Shown: positions 58,165-64,000 of the stretch, one piece after another
Layout: the number at the start of each line of letters is the position of its first letter
Position numbering within the stretch: position 1 is the stretch's first letter
From: Ophioderma brevispina
Lineage: Eukaryota; Echinodermata; Ophiuroidea; Amphilepidida; Ophiodermatidae
NCBI GenBank assembly: GCA_023653785.1
Contig: JAMKCH010007202.1
Coordinates: forward strand, 1-64,000
Length of the DNA: 64,000 nt
Direction: 5' to 3'
Notes under the pieces: model-generated
Told to the model about the DNA's origin: nothing
Databases searched by the model: none
The model's input: only the letters and a program-made list of their open reading frames with translations
Program-made: the position numbers and the translations under genes

Positions 58165-59080
58165 ACTAAAAAAATGTCAACGGACTTGGCGAATATCAAC
58201 GACACACGTTGAAATACATGACACAAAAATGAACATCAGTTACTGACAGTTAAATCGGTTTGCGTTTCTCGCGATGCACATTTTTAGGGGGACGAAATCC
58301 AATTGTATGTTTTATTAAAATCAATTACACAGTGCGAAAATAACTGGGAACCTATACTAATGTTGGCCACATTACATTGCGTGCCACATAATATCAGCTT
58401 ATATAGGCGGACAGCTAATTAACATTGCAGAAAAGAATCAACCGAATGAACGACATACAGAGCGACGAAAACTTAAACAACACTCTCTACATCAACCCAG
58501 AATACATTAAAATTGTCGGATTAATCACGTGGTTGCAATTCGGATTCGGCTTTGAAAGCGACCGAAATTGGGGGACTGAACTTAAACATAAGTAATGCAT
58601 TTAATACAACATTTCTAGATAAATATATTTAAAAAGTGCTGTTATTTCAGTTCATTTGATCGTTTTCTATTAATACAACAAACTGTTTATTTTTTAGATT
58701 TGTTTGTCTCAAGGAGTTTAAAAAAAGCGTAATTTCAATGCTCGGACTGATCTGCCGGGGCCGAGTTAAACACCGAAAATACACAGATTTTTGGGTTTCA
58801 TTAATCGTGTTAGGGAGGGGACATTATTTATGTAGGGGGAGAAGGATTTAAATGGGAAACGTAAAATAAGTGAAAATGTGATTTTGTTTTTCATCAGAGT
58901 GGGGGAATGAACTTTTAAGGATAAGTCAGGGGGAATAATTTTTAACTGAAGCGAGGGGAATGCGAAATTTGCAGAAAAAATTTGAGACCCCCCCCCAACC
59001 TAGACTAATATGAACTGAATCGCTCCCTTAATTGAAGACATTCACAAGTCACCGGAAGAGGTGTCACGGTTTCAATGGAG
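58165..59080 (+). repeat. Dispersed repeat family F, direct copy 2
   Basis: Second direct copy. The AYIGGQLINIAEKN segment is preserved near 58392-58440, but the downstream frame is shifted by an extra base. The final part is identical to copy 1, then the copies diverge after about 59040. Confidence 0.88.
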
Positions 59081-59456
59081 AAAGTGAATACCTGGTGCAG
59101 GGAAAGCAACGTGCCATGCAAATGGAAAAACGTGTCATGTCACCTTAACATTGGAGATTAAACCGTACATGAGCGAAGCATTGTTAGCTACAGTTGGACC
59201 AGGAATTACACGGCTTGTCCGACAACAGTACATGTCCTAATATATAAGAGAAAAGGATTATTACAAAAATAAAATGCTTGACTTTTTAGAGTTAGGTCAC
59301 TGGACCATGTAAATAAACCATGTAAAGTTTAAATAAACTTATACTTATAGCGTTCCAAAAATGGTGATAACAAAACACTTCTTACCAAAATGTAAAAACG
59401 TGATATAGTGGAAATGCGAACTTTTAAATACATCCGGCTGTGCGTTTGGCTGGTAT
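59081..59456. other. Non-coding DNA
   Basis: A TAAATAAACC(A/T)TGTAAAG short repeat lies at 59311-59335. No gene. Confidence 0.4.
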
Positions 59457-59610
59457 TGCTATAGCTGCTGTTGCTGCTGTTGTGCTGCTGCCTTACTGTT
59501 GCTGCTGCTGCTATAGGCATCTACATAACTACTACCACTACTGCTGCAGCAGCAGCAACAACAGCAGCAGCAACAGCAGCAGCAGCAGCAGCAACAACAA
59601 CAACACCCAC
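59457..59610. repeat. Inverted CTG/CAG microsatellite
   Basis: A (CTG/TTG)n tract at 59460-59512 is followed after about 30 bases by a (CAG/CAA)n tract at 59542-59607. The two tracts are complementary, so they form a stem in addition to the hairpins each can make alone. Poly-Gln, Cys and Ser frames are by-products. Confidence 0.9.
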
Positions 59611-60146
59611 CAGTAGATACAAGAGATGCTAATGATAATGTTGATAATAATGATGATAATAATAACCTTTGATGATTACATACACCGTAAGTGATGATTA
59701 ATGGGAAAATTACTAGGCACGAGTTTGTAATGGTTTGCATTATTTATTAAATGCATTATTTAAATTGATGAACATAAATTAATGTTATACCTTTGTATTT
59801 CTTGACGGAGGAAAGCGCATAATTACCTATTTTTAAATTACAAAACCAAATACTGTAGAGAATCCAAAATTCGCCCAACGTCAAATTCTGTACATATCAA
59901 AGAAAATCGAAGCGAAGTTTGACCTAATTCACATTTAAGAAAGTAATACAAACTTTACTATTATTTAAATAATAACAAAACAAAATCAATAATAATCTTT
60001 AGAAATAATAAAGTCATTCAACTTATATTGCTCTGTTTGAGTAGATGTGATAAAGGAATTGGCAATTTTAAGGTTTCACGAGAACAACTATAATAATATG
60101 GTATAATTTATATGACATCGAACAAATAAATTATATAAAAATAGTG
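59611..60146. other. AT-rich non-coding DNA
   Basis: ATAATGATGATAAT-type low complexity near 59630-59665. Nothing else. Confidence 0.45.
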
Positions 60147-60163
60147 TTTTTTTTTTTTTTTTT

Positions 60164-60223
<60 letters not shown>
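60147..60223 (+). repeat. 77-base poly-T tract with one C
   Basis: T at every position except C at 60176. It may be the antisense poly(A) tail of a retrocopy, but no adjacent element was recognised. The length is likely unreliable in any assembly. Confidence 0.95.
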
Positions 60224-60224
<1 letters not shown>

Positions 60225-60539
60225 GCCGTATCATTTATAAAACACGGTTGTAAACATACAGCTTATGTTTTTATCCTTGATAAGACAAAAATGTTGGGCG
60301 CGGACTGAGATTTACACCTGATGAGATAAAAGCAATGGTAACCTCAAAAACACAAACAACGTGTTAATTCTGCCTGAATGATGACATAATTTTATAATTA
60401 TTGGGTTAGAGAATCTATAATATTAACAAATATTTATCTATTTTATTTGAGTAATTTGTTTTGGGGTGAACGAGGGTGAACAATTCTAGAGTCTATAACA
60501 TCAACATAATTGGATGGCTCATATATCAAGCAGCAACAT

Positions 60540-61870
60540 GGGGTCCCATAACCCTTAAAACTAAAGTCTAACATGATTTTTAGATCTTTATGACATCTCT
60601 TAAGAATATTGATGTTACCTAATTCAAATGTTGTCCAACGGGGTCCGTTTGGCAGCCATCATGAATATAAACAGGATCAGCGATGTAGCTGAAAAGTAAT
60701 CTCAAATGATGTCTTATCATAAGGATCACTTACTGGGGGGTCAACTTGCTGGGATTTATTGGGGTGCTCAATTCTGGATTTAATTTAGGTATACCGGACT
60801 ATTGATTAATTGATTAAATACAGAATACCCATCTCCATGGTCAATGGTGAGTTCCGGCAACATGAATCATGAATGCATTCCGTCCTTCGGAGGGACGTTA
60901 AGTAGTCGGTCCGTGTACAGAGAGTAACAACAACTGTACAGTGTACATCGCAAGTCAGTGTCGAATAAGAGTCGTATGAAACCCCTGATTGTTCCCAATC
61001 CGCCCGTCTCAAAAGTGCGGCCTTGTTAGGAGGGTCCGTATCATGGAACACGCGGTCCCCGGCTCAGCTTACTCCGTTGACATAAATCCCGACACAGCCA
61101 TTGCCATAAGAAGAATAATTGGAATCAGAAAATAATACTTGGCAGATTTCTGATGTTTAGTATAGAGATATGGGTGAAATGTGATAAAGCTAAGGTCAAT
61201 GAACTTTTGATCATTGTACAGGGGGCCAAACTTTCAACTGCATGGATTGACAAAAGTTGTGTTACGTTGTTATGAGTCAGGCGAAATCCAGGAAAGTATA
61301 GTTTGTACAATATCTAGGATGTCTAGTGAGGTGGTAAAATTAGGTTGTAAAGGTACCCTTTTGTTTAACTTGGTTTTTATGGATTTAATTTATTAAGGAC
61401 TAATCGATTTTTCCTAAAAAAAATACCAACACGGATATCCTAAATAAGGGAAACGTACTTTCCAGATCAGTCTGCCATACCAACCATTTGACACCAATTT
61501 TGTCAAGATTGAAGCATTTTGAAAATTTTTTTTAACCCCCCCCCTGTACAATGCATGACCAATCAAATTTAATACCTTATCACATTTCACCCAATCTCTG
61601 TAAACTAAACATTACAATATGCCAAACTCGATTATTTTCTGATTCATTATGAATGAGATGAAACATTTGAATACTTTGCAACTAAATCGAACCACTTAAT
61701 ATGACTGATCTTTTATATTCAGATTCAAAGATGGCCGCCACGAAACGGACCCCGTTGGAGAATATTTGATTATTGGTAACATCAAAATTCTTTAAGGAGA
61801 TGTCCACGGTAAGAGTCTAAAATCACATGTTTAAATTTAGTTTTTAAGGGTGCATTGGGCACCCATATAA
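60540..61870. mobile_element. Long imperfect inverted repeat (foldback) with internal insertion
   Basis: 60541-60680 pairs with 61720-61865, sharing CCAACGGGGTCCGTTT against AAACGGACCCCGTTGG and GATGTTACC against GGTAACATC. 61121-61260 pairs with 61480-61650, sharing GGGTGAAATGTGATAA and CATTGTACAGGGGG with their complements. The order fits one large stem, except that 60690-61120 has no partner and is probably a later insertion. Confidence 0.75.
60868..61065 (+). mobile_element. Possible SINE or LINE 3-prime segment inside the foldback
   Basis: TCCTTCGGAGGGACGTTAAG and GGTCCGTGTACAGAGAG resemble a conserved segment (CTTCGGAxGGGACGTTAAx-xGTCCCGTGTA) found in tails of many animal non-LTR elements. 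GC content is higher than around it. The start and tail are unclear. Confidence 0.35.
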
Positions 61871-62631
61871 ACTCTGCTAGACGCATGTTGCTCAAGTTCA
61901 TGTTAAAGATCATTGTCTTTCTGGTGAAGTCTCTCAAATTTTACTTTGAAACAAGATTCAGTCTTCTTTAATCTAAACGTCAGTCCTAGGTAGCAAATTA
62001 TATTTAAAAATGTTTTTTTTAATTTTCGGGGGGGGGGGCTTTAGTTTATAAAACCGGTGTGAAAGTAATCATAGTCCGGCAGGTTGTCATAGTCCGGGCC
62101 TCCATAGACGGACACGGAATACATCGGTGAAACTGATGTTTCGTGAAGAGTCAACTTAATCGACTGCCCTATTGTTCACCATTGTTCCGGACTGTGAACC
62201 CGGGAGGATTATCTCTCCTGCCACACCGGCGATACCCAAACTTTACCTTGGCATACACAATGTCTCCAAAAGGGATCGCGACTCACTTAGGTAGGGTTTC
62301 AATTGCCCAACCCTTTTAGTGCAAATTTATTTTGAAGTCATGGGTAGCACTTTCAGCATGTAATGGCTTAACATAAATACATCAGTTAACTTGATACCGT
62401 GGGTAAATTGGTGATTGTGTTTGATCGCTGTTTGATTTTTACAATATTTGGGATTGCAATGTTGAAACAATTTATGGGTTATTTATCCCCTGGGATTTTG
62501 CTAGTTCATTGTCGAAATTTTTTCTCACGGCTCAAACCTATAAAATCACTGTGAATTACGTTGTCCTTATTGTAATGCTGCAAAGGGAAATAAATAAAAT
62601 ACATGCGATAAACTTTTTCCTTCTGGAAATA
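61871..62631. other. Non-coding DNA
   Basis: G homopolymer near 62029-62039. CATAGTCCGG (two copies, 62070-62100) and TGTTCCGGACTGTGA (near 62182 and 62869) recur, suggesting an unidentified repeat. Confidence 0.4.
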
Positions 62632-62760
62632 GATGTCCACCAGCTCAGTCTTATAATAGGTTCTGATTCAGATCCAAGGAGGTATTGTCATGTTTCGCAT
62701 TTTGATGAAGAACAATACAAATTACAGCAATTAAGTGAACAAATGGTATCGATTGTATGA
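62632..62760 (+). CDS. Weak candidate terminal exon, product unknown
   Basis: After a pyrimidine-containing acceptor-like TTTTTCCTTCTGGAAATAG, a frame runs to TGA at 62758. It has hydrophilic, coding-like segments IIGSDSDPRRYCHVSHFDEE and QYKLQQLSEQMVSIV. No domain is recognised. No partner exon is visible and the same frame is open upstream, so support is slight. Confidence 0.15.
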   Translation, partial: DVHQLSLIIGSDSDPRRYCHVSHFDEEQYKLQQLSEQMVSIV

Positions 62761-63384
62761 ATTTGCAGGGGGTCTGAATATGTTTACAACACCTTTGAAT
62801 GGTGTCATTTCGGTTTCTAGAATTTGTATAATGCATTCACTTCTCACAGCATTATACATTGTCATGATTGTTCCGGACTGTGAGCTACTGTGATACTAAT
62901 ATTATATAGAAGGCTGGTTTTGTCGTCACGCAAACTTCCCGTGGCAGAAATTTGTTAAAAGTGTGCCCAATTGGGCCGCCTTTTCTATTTTCTTTATTTG
63001 AAATGACAGGAAGTTGTACCATGTTAAATTTAAAAGCTATTTTGGGGTCAAATGACCACACACAAATGTCAACGGGAGATCAAGTTGTAACAAGGTGATC
63101 GTTATGCCAATCTTATGCTCATGTGTATCAAACATCTACTTTAATCAGTGTATAAAGATTTCTTTTTATGACATGTTTCTGTAATCTAACTCATTTTAAA
63201 TGCTTTTTAATGTTGTTCTATTTCTTGTAAAATTATGCCGGGCGACCCGACACAGTTTTTAATACCTGTTGTGAAAAGTTCTAAGGGCGTCACATTCAAG
63301 ATAAAAAAACTGTGCTGTTTTTTCACAACGCAATTACCAAATGTATGAAGTGACGCAAGGATTTCTGAAGTTACCTTCAGACTT
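62761..63384. other. Non-coding DNA
   Basis: Nothing recognised beyond the repeated CCGGACTGTGA motif. Confidence 0.4.
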
Positions 63385-63582
63385 GTAGGACGAGTACTAT
63401 TCCTTCCTGAGTAGAGTACTTGACCCTGAGTTGACTATTTGGTCCGAGACGAGTATGAATAAAGCTAAATTTTAAATCAACGAAATAATGAGTACGAGTA
63501 ATATTTATGCCTGAGTATGTGTAGAACACCTAATTTTTTCTCGTACTCGAGTACAGTATTCGTACTCGAGTACTACATCTGG
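63385..63582. repeat. ACTCGAGTA-rich palindromic repeat
   Basis: GTAGGACGAGTACT at the left and ACTCGAGTACTAC at the right are rough inverted ends. Between them GAGTAC, GAGTATG and CGTACTCGAGTAC recur, each nearly self-complementary. It resembles a short foldback or palindromic minisatellite. Confidence 0.55.
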
Positions 63583-64000
63583 TACCGGTGATGAACAACA
63601 CAACACACCCACTTTTAAGGTCAAGGATATTTACATTCACATATCACACTACTGTGCTATTATAGATTCTTTCTGGGCGCCATGTTTAATTTCAAGATGG
63701 CTGCCATCAAGGATTACAATAATGCTGTTGGCAATTTATTTTAGATAATATGAACTTTGAGGACCATTTACATTGCTGGTGGGATAATAGGAGCTGGGAG
63801 TGATAATATTGCAGACGAACTTAGTGATGTAGTGGAGGGTATATGCCGTATGTACGTAAAAACCTTTTCAGTACTCATTCCGCTGTATACGACAAAAATA
63901 GTAATAGGCTATAACGCGCGTATGCGTGATAAGTAGTAATTAGGTGTATTCGCGCATTGGTATTGTGTAATCACTCTCAAGCGCTTTGTATCGGCTTGGT
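63583..64000. other. Non-coding DNA to the window end
   Basis: No exon or repeat recognised. Confidence 0.4.

Noticed and set aside
59459..59740. Poly-cysteine/glutamine frame
   Set aside because: Translation of a CTG/CAG microsatellite without coding context.

Overview
The window looks like nuclear DNA from a multicellular animal, most probably a marine invertebrate. It is AT-rich and gene-poor, has no compact bacterial-style genes, and carries a dense mix of decayed LINEs, tRNA-derived SINEs, short inverted-repeat DNA transposons, minisatellites and microsatellites. The LINE reverse transcriptase remnants and the SINEs resemble families common in deuterostome and other marine invertebrate genomes, but the sequence alone does not fix the phylum. 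No rRNA, CRISPR array, operon or intact long reading frame is present.

Layout. 1-7610: a dispersed repeat family (one inverted, three direct copies), then a T-rich to G-rich stretch (4640-6390). 7611-12175: mostly featureless. 12176-16130: a MITE, a degenerate ~95 bp tandem array, transposon termini and a possible terminal coding exon on the minus strand (15897-16129). 17580-19560: a 2 kb G-rich minisatellite with higher-order repeat structure. 19836-22640: a foldback and transposon copies. 23085-24590: a degenerate LINE. 27527-28114: a frameshifted stretch that reads like a phosphotyrosine-rich receptor tail, followed by a hAT-like MITE. 29225-38760: repeats, including a ~987 bp tandem duplication, a complete 800 bp TTAA-flanked transposon, an antisense LINE and a 117 bp palindrome. 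40268-46110: a possible first exon interrupted by a MITE with a perfect 9 bp target duplication, opposed 16 bp tandem arrays, and SINEs. 48276-53503: a MITE, a CT-rich array and otherwise unremarkable DNA. 53504-53587: the best host-gene evidence, an 84 nt exon with good splice signals resembling the N-terminal GTPase-binding region of formins. 54277-64000: another minisatellite, duplicated repeat blocks, a CTG/CAG inverted microsatellite and a long inverted repeat.

Genes working together: none can be shown. At most four host-gene fragments are proposed (minus 15897-16129; plus 27527-28114, 40518-40661, 53504-53587), with no demonstrated link between them. Many repeat copies differ mainly by single-base insertions or deletions. 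That fits either old repeats or uncorrected long-read consensus errors, so frameshifts here should not be over-read.
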